Origin: Marasmitruncus massiliensis
GTDB lineage: Bacteria; Bacillota; Clostridia; Oscillospirales; Ruminococcaceae
Assembly: GCF_900186535.1 (NCBI RefSeq)
Contig: NZ_FYDE01000005.1
Span: 348,895 to 412,894 of the forward strand
Length of the DNA stretch: 64,000 nucleotides
Direction: 5' to 3'
The notes below the pieces were generated by a model. It saw only the letters and a program-made list of their open reading frames with translations. It was not told the origin of the DNA and searched no databases. Positions 43,168 to 52,439 of this stretch are shown piece by piece. The translations under genes were made by a program, and so were the position numbers. Numbering within the stretch: position 1 is the first letter of the stretch; every line of letters starts with the position of its first letter.

Positions 43168-43530
43168 AATTCCTCCATATAACGCATCTTATCTTTTCCT
43201 TACGTCAAAAGCATATGAGTAAAAAAGAGAAATTATAAATGCTAAAAAAATATAGAAGAAATTTATTCGGACAATATTGATTTTACACTGTGCACCGCGA
43301 ATACCTGAAACGCCTTTTCCTTTCAGATCGAAGCACAGACTTAATGCAGCAATCAAATCAGGTTATACATGTGAAATTCTGATCATGATTTTACCCGATT
43401 GCTTCATCTGATAGGATGTAGATCCCTAATGTATTGTTCTAAAGATCAGTGAGCTGAATAAGAAAACCTATAGTCATGTCAAGGTGTGGCTCAGCCGTCC
43501 TTTGCAGGAGAGTAAAACACCCATATGTCA
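43168..43530. other. Stretch without recognised gene
   Basis: About 360 bases between YibE/F and the terminator of the split-transketolase operon. No coding frame or structured element stands out. Confidence 0.5.
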
Positions 43531-43567
43531 AATTCCCCGCATAAACACACTGTTTATGCGGGGAATT
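43531..43567. terminator. Perfect 16-base hairpin ending the Tct/transketolase operon
   Basis: AATTCCCCGCATAAAC (43531-43546) and GTTTATGCGGGGAATT (43552-43567), five-base loop. It lies just behind the last gene of the leftward operon and can act on both strands. Confidence 0.75.
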
Positions 43568-43605
43568 CTGTTGAATTGCATGTACTTATTTGACACGTTC
43601 CGCTT

Positions 43606-44625
43606 TTACATCTTAATGATCATTTTCATAACATCGTCGGGGTGCTCGTCGGCGAAATTTAAGGCTTCCTGATATTGGCTGAACGGGAAAACCTGGCTGA
43701 CGGTTTTGGAAATTGTAATCTTTCCTTCATTCATTAACCGGATAGCATCTTCGAAATCTTCCCATACATACATCATATGGCCGATCAGGCTGATTTCCCG
43801 TCGCTGAACCATCGGAATCTCAAAATTCACAGGCGCTTTGTAGTTACCGGTCAAGATGATTTCGGAATTTGGGCGTGCTGCCGCAATGATATCGGCAAAT
43901 ACTGAAGGAATTGCTACGCAGTCGACGATAACATCTGCTTTTCGATCGCCGAACGCATCTTCGATCGCGTCTTTCAGGGAGCAGGCGGAGGTATTAACCG
44001 CATAATCGATTCCGCATTCTTTGGCATAGTCCAGCTTTTTCTGATTGATATCGGTTACCATTACCTTACCCGCGCCCAATCCTTTTGCGGCTTGGGCGAC
44101 AAAGTTGCCGATCGTACCGGCACCGACTACAACCACATTTCCATCCTTAAACATTTGACTGCGTTTGATGGAGCCTACACCGACTGCCAGCGGCTCAACC
44201 AGCGCAACCATTTCGTCCTTCATGTCTTGCGGCACGTGATGGAGATAGCGCGGATCGATTGCAAAATATTCGCAATTGCAGCCGTCCATATGTACGCCGA
44301 TCACTTTTAAATGTTCACAGACGTTAAACCGGCCTTGCCGGCATGGATAGCATTCCCCGCACGTTACCTGCGGTTCAATCGTCACCTTGTCTCCAACATG
44401 AAACCCTTTCACATTTTTCCCGGTCTTTTCAACAATGGCGCATACCTCATGCCCCATCACAACCGGCATGGCACAGTATTTATGTTTTCCATGATAAATT
44501 TGCATGTCGCTGGCACATACGCCAAAGCACAATATTTTCAATAAAACCTGATCTTCTGTCAGATCGGGTACAGAAGCCTCTTCGAACTGGAGATGAAAAG
44601 GCTCCGCAACTCTAGCTAATTTCAT
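43606..44625 (-). CDS. Zinc-dependent alcohol/polyol dehydrogenase (MDR family)
   Basis: A 339-residue medium-chain dehydrogenase. Catalytic zinc ligands are Cys in GVCASD, His-Glu in MGHEVCAIVE and the structural zinc loop has CGECYPCRQGRFNVC. The nucleotide fold reads VVVVGAGTIGNFVAQAAK with VMVTDINQKK, favouring NAD. It resembles sorbitol/threonine-type dehydrogenases. As the last gene of the operon it may oxidise a polyol or hydroxy acid that feeds the split transketolase, or reduce an aldehyde product. Confidence 0.9.
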   Translation of the reverse strand: MKLARVAEPFHLQFEEASVPDLTEDQVLLKILCFGVCASDMQIYHGKHKYCAMPVVMGHEVCAIVEKTGKNVKGFHVGDKVTIEPQVTCGECYPCRQGRFNVCEHLKVIGVHMDGCNCEYFAIDPRYLHHVPQDMKDEMVALVEPLAVGVGSIKRSQMFKDGNVVVVGAGTIGNFVAQAAKGLGAGKVMVTDINQKKLDYAKECGIDYAVNTSACSLKDAIEDAFGDRKADVIVDCVAIPSVFADIIAAARPNSEIILTGNYKAPVNFEIPMVQRREISLIGHMMYVWEDFEDAIRLMNEGKITISKTVSQVFPFSQYQEALNFADEHPDDVMKMIIKM

Positions 44626-44655
44626 GATGACACTCCTTTACCCATGCCGTATAGA

Positions 44656-45624
44656 TTATTTGTTCACAACATTAGTCGGCGCTTTGGAAACAAAAGCTTT
44701 TAAATTCTCAACCGCAATGTCCATTAATCTCTGACGGCTCTCTTTGGGCGCCCAGGAAATATGGGGCGTGATGATGCAGTTTTTCGCATTTAAAAGCGGA
44801 TTGTCGCCCTGAATCGGTTCGGTTGACACGACATCCAGCCCCGCGGCGTAAACTTTCCCGCTGTTGAGTGCATCCGCAAGGTCCTGCTCCACAATGAGCG
44901 GGCCTCTGGAGTTGTTCAGAATAATAACGCCGTCTTTCATCTTCGCAATGGTATCTTTATTAATAACTCCCTGTGTTTCGGGAAATAGGGGGCAATGCAG
45001 TGCGATCACATCGGATTTTTGCAGCAGTTCGTCCAGCGCTGCGTATTTGCAGGTGTCACTTTCCAGCGCGGGGTTTTTATAGGCGTCGTATGCAAGCACA
45101 TTCATGCCAAGAGCCTGAGCCAGCCTGCCGGTTGCCTGACCGATGCGGCCAAACCCGATGATTCCCATCGTTTTGTTCGCCAACTCAATCAGGGGATAAT
45201 CCCAGAAGCACCAGTCCGCGTTATTTTCCCAGCGCCCCGCATACACCGCGTCGCTGTGGTGAGCAGCATGATGGCAGATTTCCAGCAGCATTGCGATCGC
45301 GAACTGTGCAACGGCGCTGGTCCCGTAAGTCGGGATATTGCATACCGGAATTCCCTTTTCCTTTGCTGCGGCTACATCCACTACGTTATAGCCTGTGGCA
45401 AGCACGCCAACATACCGGATGGAAGAGCATGCATCAAATACTTCCCTGGGGATGGGTGTCTTATTTGTAATGACCGCCTGCGCGTCCCCGATTCTTTTGA
45501 TTACTTCTTCGGTATCTTTCAGAGACGTCCTGTCATATACCGTCAGCTCGCCGAGCGCCTCCATCGGCTTCCAGCTCAGGTCGCCGGGGTTTTCCGTATA
45601 ACCGTCTAAAACTACAATTTTCAT
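44656..45624 (-). CDS. D-2-hydroxyacid dehydrogenase, hydroxypyruvate-reductase-like (copy 2)
   Basis: A 322-residue paralogue of the protein at 32619-33587 with the same blocks: GFGRIGQATGRLAQ, catalytic Arg in LNNSRGP, Glu in STEP and His in TPHISW. The loop FCFWDYPLIEL is shared (here WCFWDYPLIEL), including the aromatic pair, which suggests the same substrate. The start ATG follows AAGGATT; an upstream in-frame codon at 45642 is unlikely. It follows the isomerase by 28 bases. Confidence 0.88.
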   Translation of the reverse strand: MKIVVLDGYTENPGDLSWKPMEALGELTVYDRTSLKDTEEVIKRIGDAQAVITNKTPIPREVFDACSSIRYVGVLATGYNVVDVAAAKEKGIPVCNIPTYGTSAVAQFAIAMLLEICHHAAHHSDAVYAGRWENNADWCFWDYPLIELANKTMGIIGFGRIGQATGRLAQALGMNVLAYDAYKNPALESDTCKYAALDELLQKSDVIALHCPLFPETQGVINKDTIAKMKDGVIILNNSRGPLIVEQDLADALNSGKVYAAGLDVVSTEPIQGDNPLLNAKNCIITPHISWAPKESRQRLMDIAVENLKAFVSKAPTNVVNK

Positions 45625-45652
45625 AACCAGAATCCTTTCCAATCAGGCAAGT

Positions 45653-46549
45653 TCAGTCGTCCAACAATGCCCATGCACGGTTAATGGTGCGTTTTGTGTT
45701 TGCGAGGATAATATCCGCGTCTTCATCTTTCCACGGTTTTACTTCGAGAGAGAGCACATACGGGTTCTGGGCATTGAAAAATCCTTCTTCTTTTAACACC
45801 CTGAAGAAATCCAGCAGTTCATCTGTATCATTTGCGCTGTTGGGGAACCCAAAGCGCGGATGCTGGTCCCCATATGCCTCGCAGCCATCTTTTACGACTG
45901 CATTTCCAATATGTAAATGTGTAATGTAAGGGCGAAGTGTGCGGACGACGAACCGGCTGGTTTCATAGGTGGTCGGGAAGTGGGAAAGGTCTACCAACAG
46001 CCCGAAATTCGGATGGGTTTTCCGCATATCCGCTGCAAATTCAGCCGCGTACGGTGCGGGGCCAATCAAAGCCGCCTTGTCCATGTCATAGTCGAAAACT
46101 TCAAGTTCGACCATCATATTCTTAGTCAGGGCATAATCGCAGACAGCGCGGGTCGTTTTCAGCAGCTGTGCATAATGCTCGTCTTTGTGGTCAGGGACCC
46201 ATTTCCCGGACAGAAAAGCAACCCCTTTTGCGCCAAGATACTCCGCTTCATCCACTGCTTCCAGCAGTGTGTTCTCGGCTTTTTTCCGCTCTTCCTCTTC
46301 AAGCGCGTTCGGATTCAGCTTTGGCCCGAGAAGCCTGGGCTGTGCACCGTAGCACACCTTTAAATGCGACTGCGCCAGCAGGTTTTTTGCCTGCTCCCGC
46401 AGTGAATCGTCTGCGATTCTGCCGATTTCCAGGGCATCAAAAAATTCATCGCATGCAATCGTCTTAATGGATTCCAGTAATGGATAGGCCGGGTGGCTCA
46501 TCCACTGGATGGTACCAATTTGGAAATACTTGTGTATGGAATCTCTCAT
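45653..46549 (-). CDS. TIM-barrel isomerase (copy 2)
   Basis: A 298-residue paralogue of the isomerase at 31696-32598, sharing RDSIHKYFQ-x-GTIQWMSHP, VCYGAQPRLLGPKLNPN, VELEVFDYDMDKAALIGPAP, LLVDLSHFPTTYETSRF and HPRFGFPNSAND. The same probable metal ligands are kept. The start is the ATG at 46549, since an in-frame TTG six bases upstream overlaps the binding site. It links the split transketolase to the reductase in this operon. Confidence 0.8.
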   Translation of the reverse strand: MRDSIHKYFQIGTIQWMSHPAYPLLESIKTIACDEFFDALEIGRIADDSLREQAKNLLAQSHLKVCYGAQPRLLGPKLNPNALEEEERKKAENTLLEAVDEAEYLGAKGVAFLSGKWVPDHKDEHYAQLLKTTRAVCDYALTKNMMVELEVFDYDMDKAALIGPAPYAAEFAADMRKTHPNFGLLVDLSHFPTTYETSRFVVRTLRPYITHLHIGNAVVKDGCEAYGDQHPRFGFPNSANDTDELLDFFRVLKEEGFFNAQNPYVLSLEVKPWKDEDADIILANTKRTINRAWALLDD

Positions 46550-46581
46550 AACCAAAACCCCCTGTAACTTTCTGTTATACT

Positions 46582-47517
46582 TTATTTTCGTGATACGGCG
46601 CGTTCCGCCGCCGAAGCAATGGCGTCAACATCCAGCCCGTATTTTTTCAGCAGGTCACTGTAGGCGCCGGACTCGCCGTGGCAGTCTTTCATACCGATCA
46701 TTTCAACCGGCACGCCGATTCCTTCCTGCGCAAGGACTTCGGAAACCGCACTGCCTAATCCGCCGATGATGTTATGTTCCTCAGCGGTCACGATCGCCCC
46801 GGTTTCTTCCGCCGCTTTTCTGACAATCCCGCGGTCAATCGGTTTAATGCAGAACATATCCACAATTCGGGCAGAAATTCCCTTACCGGCAAGAATTGCG
46901 GCTGCTTCCACAGCTTCACTCACCATCAGGCCGCAGGCAATAATAGTCACATCGGTGCCTGCATGTACCTCTGCTCCTTTTCCGATTTCAAAGTTGTAAT
47001 TTGCAGGATGGCACACAGGTACAGCGTCTCTGGAAAGCCGGATATACATTGGCTGATTGACTTCAACCGCCGTTTTCACCATCCACTCGGTGATGATCTC
47101 ATCGGAAGCAACCATCACCGTGATATTCGGCAGAGCACGCATAACCGCAATGTCCTCCAGTGAATGATGGGTTGCGCCGTCATAGGCGTCGGACAACCCG
47201 CTGTAACCGCCCATCATTTTAATATTGAGGCCGGAATAGGACATATACGCCCGCGCGCCGAGAGAACCAAGAGTGGTAAGAAACACCGCGAAGGTGTTCA
47301 CAAACGGTATTTTCCCGTTTCTTGCCATTCCTGCCGCAATTCCAACCATCGCGTATTCCGCAATACCGCAGTTAAAGAATCTTTCGGGATACGCCTGCCC
47401 GAAGACAGACGATTTCGTAGAGCTGGAAACATCCGCGTCTAAAACAACAATATTCGAGTTTTCCGCGCCGTACTTTTTGAGACACTCCCCATAGACATCA
47501 CGAATTGCTTTGGACAT
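46582..47517 (-). CDS. Split transketolase, C-terminal subunit
   Basis: A 311-residue protein equivalent to the pyrimidine-binding and C-terminal domains of transketolase/DXPS. It has NIVVLDADVSSST, the catalytic cofactor-activating Glu in NCGIAEYAMVGIAAGMA, AYDGATHHSLEDIAVM and the C-terminal VTAEEHNIIGGLGSAV. Together with the neighbouring N-subunit it forms one enzyme that moves two-carbon ketol units. Split forms are common in Bacillota catabolic operons and often have substrates other than pentose phosphates. The start overlaps the stop of the N-subunit. Confidence 0.92.
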   Translation of the reverse strand: MSKAIRDVYGECLKKYGAENSNIVVLDADVSSSTKSSVFGQAYPERFFNCGIAEYAMVGIAAGMARNGKIPFVNTFAVFLTTLGSLGARAYMSYSGLNIKMMGGYSGLSDAYDGATHHSLEDIAVMRALPNITVMVASDEIITEWMVKTAVEVNQPMYIRLSRDAVPVCHPANYNFEIGKGAEVHAGTDVTIIACGLMVSEAVEAAAILAGKGISARIVDMFCIKPIDRGIVRKAAEETGAIVTAEEHNIIGGLGSAVSEVLAQEGIGVPVEMIGMKDCHGESGAYSDLLKKYGLDVDAIASAAERAVSRK

Positions 47518-48350
47518 CAGGATTCACCCCCCAGTTCTTTCATTGCCTTAGCATAAGAGGCATCGTCGATTGGTTTGCCATGCCAGGCGTTTTGACCCTC
47601 CATAAAGGAAACACCCTTGCCTTTAATGGTATTGGCCAAAATGATGGAAGGCTGGCCTTTATGGCTTTTTGCCTGATCAATCGCATCGCAGAGGGCGGAT
47701 ACATCGTGCCCGTCACAGGAAATCGTATGATAGCCGAACGCCTCAAATTTTCTCCCCACATCGCCCATCGGCATAATCGCGTCGGTTGTGCCGTCCAGCT
47801 GAACCTTATTCCAGTCCAGGATGGAGATCAGATGGTCCGCCTTATACTTTGCGGCATTTTCACAGGTCTCCCAGACAACACCCTCGTTGATCTCGCCGTC
47901 GCCCAGAATCGCGTAGGTATAGGCATCCATGTTGTTCAGTCTGTCGGACAGTGCCATTCCCAAAGCGACCGGATAACCGGCTCCGAGCGGCCCGGTGGAA
48001 ACTTCTACGCCGGGGGTGTCCTTAGAGCAGGGGTGGCCCTGAAGCATGCTGTTGATCTGCCGCAGGTTTTTCATCTCTTCCACAGGGAAGAATCCCTTTT
48101 CCGCAAGGACACGGTAGAGCATCGGTGCCGCGTGGCCTTTGCATAATACAACCTTATCCCGGGTTGGTTCAGACATGTTTTTCGGGGAAATATTTGCCTT
48201 TTCAAAATAAACAGCTGTCAGAATTTCACAAACGGAAAGCGAACCTCCCGGATGGCCGGTCTGAATACGATGCAGAGCGGTAATTACATCTTTACGAAAC
48301 TGAAGGCATACCTGCTCCAGTTCGTTTTTCCGTTGAGAGGTAATACTCAT
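47517..48350 (-). CDS. Split transketolase, N-terminal subunit
   Basis: A 277-residue TPP-binding subunit. It has TGHPGGSLSVCEIL, SKGHAAP-type (CKGHAAPMLYRVLAE), GPLGAGYPVALGMA and the diphosphate motif GDGEINEGVVWETCENAAKYK...N. The start ATG lies 16 bases behind tctA. It precedes and overlaps the C-subunit. The presence in a tripartite transporter operon rather than beside pentose phosphate genes suggests a dedicated catabolic role. Confidence 0.92.
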   Translation of the reverse strand: MSITSQRKNELEQVCLQFRKDVITALHRIQTGHPGGSLSVCEILTAVYFEKANISPKNMSEPTRDKVVLCKGHAAPMLYRVLAEKGFFPVEEMKNLRQINSMLQGHPCSKDTPGVEVSTGPLGAGYPVALGMALSDRLNNMDAYTYAILGDGEINEGVVWETCENAAKYKADHLISILDWNKVQLDGTTDAIMPMGDVGRKFEAFGYHTISCDGHDVSALCDAIDQAKSHKGQPSIILANTIKGKGVSFMEGQNAWHGKPIDDASYAKAMKELGGES

Positions 48351-48366
48351 GTTGATTCTCCTACAA

Positions 48367-49863
48367 TTAAATATTTAAGCCGATTTTCTTTTGGCGTATT
48401 TTCTTGCTGAAGAGAGGGACAAATACAAACAGCAAAGAAATAATTAAGCAGACAACCGCGATGGGGTGCTGCAAAATCATGGCAAAGTTTCCGTTTTCGG
48501 AAATCATGCCCATCCGGTAATATTTCTCAATCAGCGGACCAAGAATAAAGCCCAGAATAATAGGCGCCATATCGACCCCGAGTTGATCCAAAATATAGGC
48601 CAGGATACCGGTGACGATCAGAATCCAAATATCAAAGGTACGGTTGTTCAGTGCGAATACTCCCAGCACGCAAAACATGACAATTGCAGGGAAGAGGATG
48701 GAAAATTTTACATTGACCGCTTTGACAAAAATGTTCATCAGCCCAAGTTCCATCACATACATGACAATGTTGGCAAGAAAATAGGAGACCATAATGGTGC
48801 CCACAATATCAATATTCTGTGTGAACAAGAGCGGGCCGGGCTGGAGCCCCTGAATCATTAAACCGCCTATCAGTGCGGCAGTGGTCAGATCGCCGGGAAT
48901 GCCAAGGGTAATCAGCGGAATCAATGCCCCGCCGTTGACCGCATTATTGGAAACCTCCGAAGCGCAGATTCCTTCTGCGGAACCGTGCCCGAATTTTTCC
49001 GGGTGCTTTGACATTGCTTTTGCCTGATTGTAAGAAATCAGAGTGGAAGCGTTTTGTCCAATGCCCGGCAGAATTCCAATTCCGGTACCTATCAGACAGC
49101 CAAGTGTGAGTGGTTTCAGGCAGTCCTTCATTTCACTTAACGGCGGTAAGAATGAAATCTTACCCAAATGAATTTTCATTTTTGGCTTGCCAAGATCCCG
49201 GGATTGATTAAAAATCTCACGGATCGCGAACAGTCCCATCATCAACGCTGTGGACTGAAGGCCGCTTTGCAGCTGCCATGCGCCGAAGGTCAGACGGGAA
49301 ACGCCGGAAACCGCGTCCAACCCGATACAGCCGACGATCAGGCCGATCAGGGCGCCAATCAGGCCCTTTAAAAAATCGTTGGACGACATGGTGACGACTA
49401 CCATCAACCCAAGGAAAGCCACCGCGAAGTATTCCCAGTTGCCAAAAATTAAAGATACCTTGGCCAATTGCGGCGCAATCGCAAATAGGGCTACCGCAGA
49501 GAATGTTCCGCCGATGAGGGAGGCAAAAACACCTATTGCCAAAGCCTGGCCCGGCTTTCCGCTTTTCGCCATCGGATATCCGTCGTAACAGGTGAAAATG
49601 GATGAAGGAGTACCTGGAATATTAATCAGGGTTGCTGTAATCAGGCCTCCGCTGATTCCGCCTACATAAATGGCAACCAGCAAAGTAAGGCCTTGGATCG
49701 GTGTCATAGTAAAAGTAAAGGGAATCATTAGCGCCACGCCCAAAGTTGCCGTCAGCCCGGGAATACATCCGAATACGATTCCGAAAAAGATGCCAAAGAA
49801 CAGCAAGGCAAGCGATATCGGATCCGAAAACAAGGCGGTAAAGCCTGCTATAATAGCATTCAT
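48367..49863 (-). CDS. tctA: Tripartite tricarboxylate transporter large permease (TctA)
   Basis: A 498-residue polytopic membrane protein with the TctA blocks FGIVFGCIPGLTATLGVALMIPFTF, GGISGGLITATLINIPGTPSSI, GHGSAEGICASEVSNNAVNGGALIP and LGIPGDLTTAAL. It transports carboxylates driven by an ion gradient together with TctB and TctC. Between tctC and this gene lies a perfect stem-loop that may keep permease levels below those of the binding protein. Confidence 0.95.
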   Translation of the reverse strand: MNAIIAGFTALFSDPISLALLFFGIFFGIVFGCIPGLTATLGVALMIPFTFTMTPIQGLTLLVAIYVGGISGGLITATLINIPGTPSSIFTCYDGYPMAKSGKPGQALAIGVFASLIGGTFSAVALFAIAPQLAKVSLIFGNWEYFAVAFLGLMVVVTMSSNDFLKGLIGALIGLIVGCIGLDAVSGVSRLTFGAWQLQSGLQSTALMMGLFAIREIFNQSRDLGKPKMKIHLGKISFLPPLSEMKDCLKPLTLGCLIGTGIGILPGIGQNASTLISYNQAKAMSKHPEKFGHGSAEGICASEVSNNAVNGGALIPLITLGIPGDLTTAALIGGLMIQGLQPGPLLFTQNIDIVGTIMVSYFLANIVMYVMELGLMNIFVKAVNVKFSILFPAIVMFCVLGVFALNNRTFDIWILIVTGILAYILDQLGVDMAPIILGFILGPLIEKYYRMGMISENGNFAMILQHPIAVVCLIISLLFVFVPLFSKKIRQKKIGLNI

Positions 49864-49890
49864 GCCTGATATCCTCCGTATTTCCTTTCA

Positions 49891-49927
49891 TTTTAAGCTG
49901 CAGAGAACCAGACTCTGCAGCTTAAAA
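49891..49927 (-). terminator. Intercistronic hairpin between tctC and tctA
   Basis: TTTTAAGCTGCAGAG / CTCTGCAGCTTAAAA, 15 perfect pairs with a seven-base loop. Placed after the binding-protein gene, it probably acts as partial terminator or mRNA end protector. Confidence 0.7.
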
Positions 49928-49948
49928 TTTTTGAGTTTCAGTAATACT

Positions 49949-51016
49949 TTATTTGGATGAGCTTTCTGTCCCCATCATTTCTTCAAAAACAGGATAAAGC
50001 GTATCAGCCCACTTGGAAACTTTGAGCTGCATTTCATCGCCTCTTACAAAGTTTACTTCCAAGCCAAGGTCCTCAACCGACTTTATAAATTCCTCGTTCT
50101 TAGTGACCTCTTCGATAGCATCGGCCAATATGTTGATGACGGCAGGATCGGTATCTTTCGGGGCATAGTAGCCGCGCGGTTTAGTGGTCGTGATGTCATA
50201 GCCCAATTCCTGGGTGCACTGAATTTCCGGCAATGCTTTTGCCCTGCGGTCGCCGATTACCATCAGCGGAATGGTGTCTCCGGAGGCAACAGATGAACGG
50301 ATGTCGGAACTGGAATTTGTTTCCATCTGGATATGATTCCCCATCAGGGCTGTCTTGGAGGCGGATCCTCCGTCATAGGGGACAAGCGTAACGTCGTCCT
50401 TAATGCCCAGTGCTTCCAGGACACGGAGTGTGTCGCCATAGTTAACATTCTGCGCACCGGTAGTGCCCCACTTTACTTCACCCGGATGCGCCTTGATGTA
50501 GGCAACCGCTTCGTCGATGGTCTTCCATCCGCTTTGTTTGTTTGTGGAAATCACGTTAAAATCATCCACGACGCCGCAGATCATTTCCATTTCACTCCAC
50601 AATGCATCCGGCGCAGTTCCGTTTAAAGTGTAGGAAACAACATCCATCGGATTGTGGGCCAGAATTGTATAACCGTCATTCGAAGAGGTAGCAGCCTGCT
50701 GGCATCCGATATAGCCTGCCGCACCTTCTACGTTGATCGCGACCAGATTCTGGTCGTTTGGAAGTTTAATATATTTCATGATAGCGCGAGTCAGAATATC
50801 CGAGCCGCCGCCCGGAGCATAAGGGATAATGACCTGAACCGGTTTCTTGGGGTAATCGGTCGTTGCCGGAGTTTCAGCAACAGATGATGCAGGGGCCGAA
50901 CTGGATGGAGCCGATTGAGCCTTGCTGCTGGATGCGGGCGCTGAGCTGCAAGCAGTCATGGATGAGGCTGCCAGCGCCAAACCCAATGCCAGAGAGACCA
51001 AACTTCTTGCTTTCAT
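49949..51016 (-). CDS. tctC: Tripartite tricarboxylate transporter binding lipoprotein (TctC)
   Basis: A 355-residue binding protein with lipoprotein signal (MKARSLVSLALGLALAASSMTAC, Cys23) and Ser/Ala-rich tether. The mature part has YPKKPVQVIIPYAPGGGSDILTRAI, the hallmark start of TctC/Bug proteins, then NVEGAAGYIGCQQAA and VKWGTTGAQNVNYG. The ligand is probably a carboxylate of sugar-acid type. AGGAG precedes the start. Confidence 0.94.
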   Translation of the reverse strand: MKARSLVSLALGLALAASSMTACSSAPASSSKAQSAPSSSAPASSVAETPATTDYPKKPVQVIIPYAPGGGSDILTRAIMKYIKLPNDQNLVAINVEGAAGYIGCQQAATSSNDGYTILAHNPMDVVSYTLNGTAPDALWSEMEMICGVVDDFNVISTNKQSGWKTIDEAVAYIKAHPGEVKWGTTGAQNVNYGDTLRVLEALGIKDDVTLVPYDGGSASKTALMGNHIQMETNSSSDIRSSVASGDTIPLMVIGDRRAKALPEIQCTQELGYDITTTKPRGYYAPKDTDPAVINILADAIEEVTKNEEFIKSVEDLGLEVNFVRGDEMQLKVSKWADTLYPVFEEMMGTESSSK

Positions 51017-51051
51017 TTTTGAGTTCCTCCCAATTTTACATCTTAAAATTT

Positions 51052-51561
51052 TTAAGGTAATTGCACACTTAAACCATATGTAAATATAATTTTCAGTACA
51101 ACCACCAGAATAACAGAATAAATTGCGGAACGGAGAAGCATTTTCCCTAACGCTTTCCCCTTATATTCTTTTAGGGATTTATTGTCTTCTTTTACTGTAT
51201 ACAGGGTGCAAAGAAGGAAAATGGCCAAAAAGGTGGAAACAATAAATCCGATGATGGGCAAAACCAAGGTATAAAGAATTAAGACGATGGCTGAAATAAG
51301 GATCGTGCTGTTCATCTGAAAAGAAAAACCGGTTACTGCTGCATCTTTGTTAAAATTGATCGATTTTCCGATTAATACCAAAGATACAATCCCTAGAATG
51401 ATTGCCAGCAGATGGATATACACATCAGCACGTGCAAAATATCCTCCCATTGTGACGGCGGGCATATTGGTAACAATTTTGTCACTGAACAGCAGGAAAA
51501 AACTCAACGCCAACATCATGATTCCAAGAATAAAATCGTTCATTGTTTTAATCAGTTTCAT
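51052..51561 (-). CDS. tctB: Tripartite tricarboxylate transporter small membrane protein (TctB)
   Basis: A 169-residue protein with four predicted membrane helices, starting DFILGIMMLALSFFLLFS and holding RADVYIHLLAIILGIVSLVLIG, features of TctB. It lies 19 bases behind the GntR gene and 35 bases ahead of tctC, so the regulator and transporter share one transcript. Confidence 0.88.
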   Translation of the reverse strand: MKLIKTMNDFILGIMMLALSFFLLFSDKIVTNMPAVTMGGYFARADVYIHLLAIILGIVSLVLIGKSINFNKDAAVTGFSFQMNSTILISAIVLILYTLVLPIIGFIVSTFLAIFLLCTLYTVKEDNKSLKEYKGKALGKMLLRSAIYSVILVVVLKIIFTYGLSVQLP

Positions 51562-51580
51562 AAGGCTTTTCCTCGCTTTC

Positions 51581-52342
51581 TCAAATCCCGTTTGATTCCT
51601 GCTGATAAAGCTTTACCACATTTTCAATACGTTGGCGCGCTTGAGCACCGACATCTAAATCCATTCGCGGACGCATAATGTGTTCATGAACCGCGGCGGT
51701 AAGCTTTGAAAGATTCTGTTCCCGCACCGCCTCGAGAATAAGATGATGCTCGTCATTATCGAGCTGCAGATGCTTACGCGAAAGCGGGTGTTTATTTTCA
51801 TCCAGAAATGCAAAGTAACTGTATCGGTTGGCTCTTAAACTGGTATAAAACGAAATAAATGCCTGATTGTCCACCGTTTCCATATAGTGGCGATGGAAGT
51901 AAAAGTCCAGTTTCAGCCATTTGTCGTAATCAAGTTCCGGAGCATCCAGGACTGCGCGCATCTGTTTAATATTTTCTTCCATGATGGTAACTAATTCAGG
52001 ATGCTGCTGACTGTAACTGATAATAGTCGGAATCGCAAACAATTCACACATCATACGGATTTCCATATTATCCTGGTATTCATGATAGCTGATCCGTTTT
52101 ACAATCATGCTTTTGCGGGGAATTGCTTCCACATAGCCCTCGGCAATCAAACGATTCAGAGCTTCTTTAATTGGTGTCTGGCTGATTTTCAGCTCTTCAG
52201 CGATTTCCCTGACAATCAGCTTCTGGCCCGGGGCAAGGGCTCCGGTATGAATTTTGTCGCGGATTTTGTTTGTTACAACATCAACAAGCCCAGTATTCAC
52301 AATAAGTTCTTCAATACCTTCTACTTTGTATGCATCCTTCAT
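51581..52342 (-). CDS. GntR-family regulator (FCD subfamily)
   Basis: A 253-residue FadR/FCD-type GntR regulator. The N-terminal winged HTH reads IRDKIHTGALAPGQKLIVREIAEELKISQTPIKEALNRL; the C-terminal domain is all helical with the metal/ligand His residues typical of FCD proteins (FYFHRHYMETV, HEHIMRP). It heads the Tct/transketolase operon and probably senses an imported acid or its intermediate. The palindrome at 52380-52395 in its own leader is a candidate operator. Confidence 0.92.
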   Translation of the reverse strand: MKDAYKVEGIEELIVNTGLVDVVTNKIRDKIHTGALAPGQKLIVREIAEELKISQTPIKEALNRLIAEGYVEAIPRKSMIVKRISYHEYQDNMEIRMMCELFAIPTIISYSQQHPELVTIMEENIKQMRAVLDAPELDYDKWLKLDFYFHRHYMETVDNQAFISFYTSLRANRYSYFAFLDENKHPLSRKHLQLDNDEHHLILEAVREQNLSKLTAAVHEHIMRPRMDLDVGAQARQRIENVVKLYQQESNGI

Positions 52343-52379
52343 CTTTTCAACCTCAAGCTCTTTGGTTTTTCAATCTTTA

Positions 52380-52395
52380 ATTTTCAATTGAAAAT
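52380..52395. promoter_or_regulatory. Candidate GntR operator
   Basis: ATTTTCAATTGAAAAT, a perfect 16-base palindrome between the promoter and the GntR start codon. Confidence 0.55.
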
Positions 52396-52411
52396 CAAAA
52401 CTTATGACTTG

Positions 52412-52439
52412 ATTATAAAGGCGATTTGAAATATTGCAA
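52412..52439 (-). promoter_or_regulatory. Promoter of the GntR/Tct/transketolase operon
   Basis: Read on the minus strand: TTGCAA (52439-52434), 16-base spacer, TATAAT (52417-52412). It lies about 70 bases before the regulator start codon. Confidence 0.65.
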
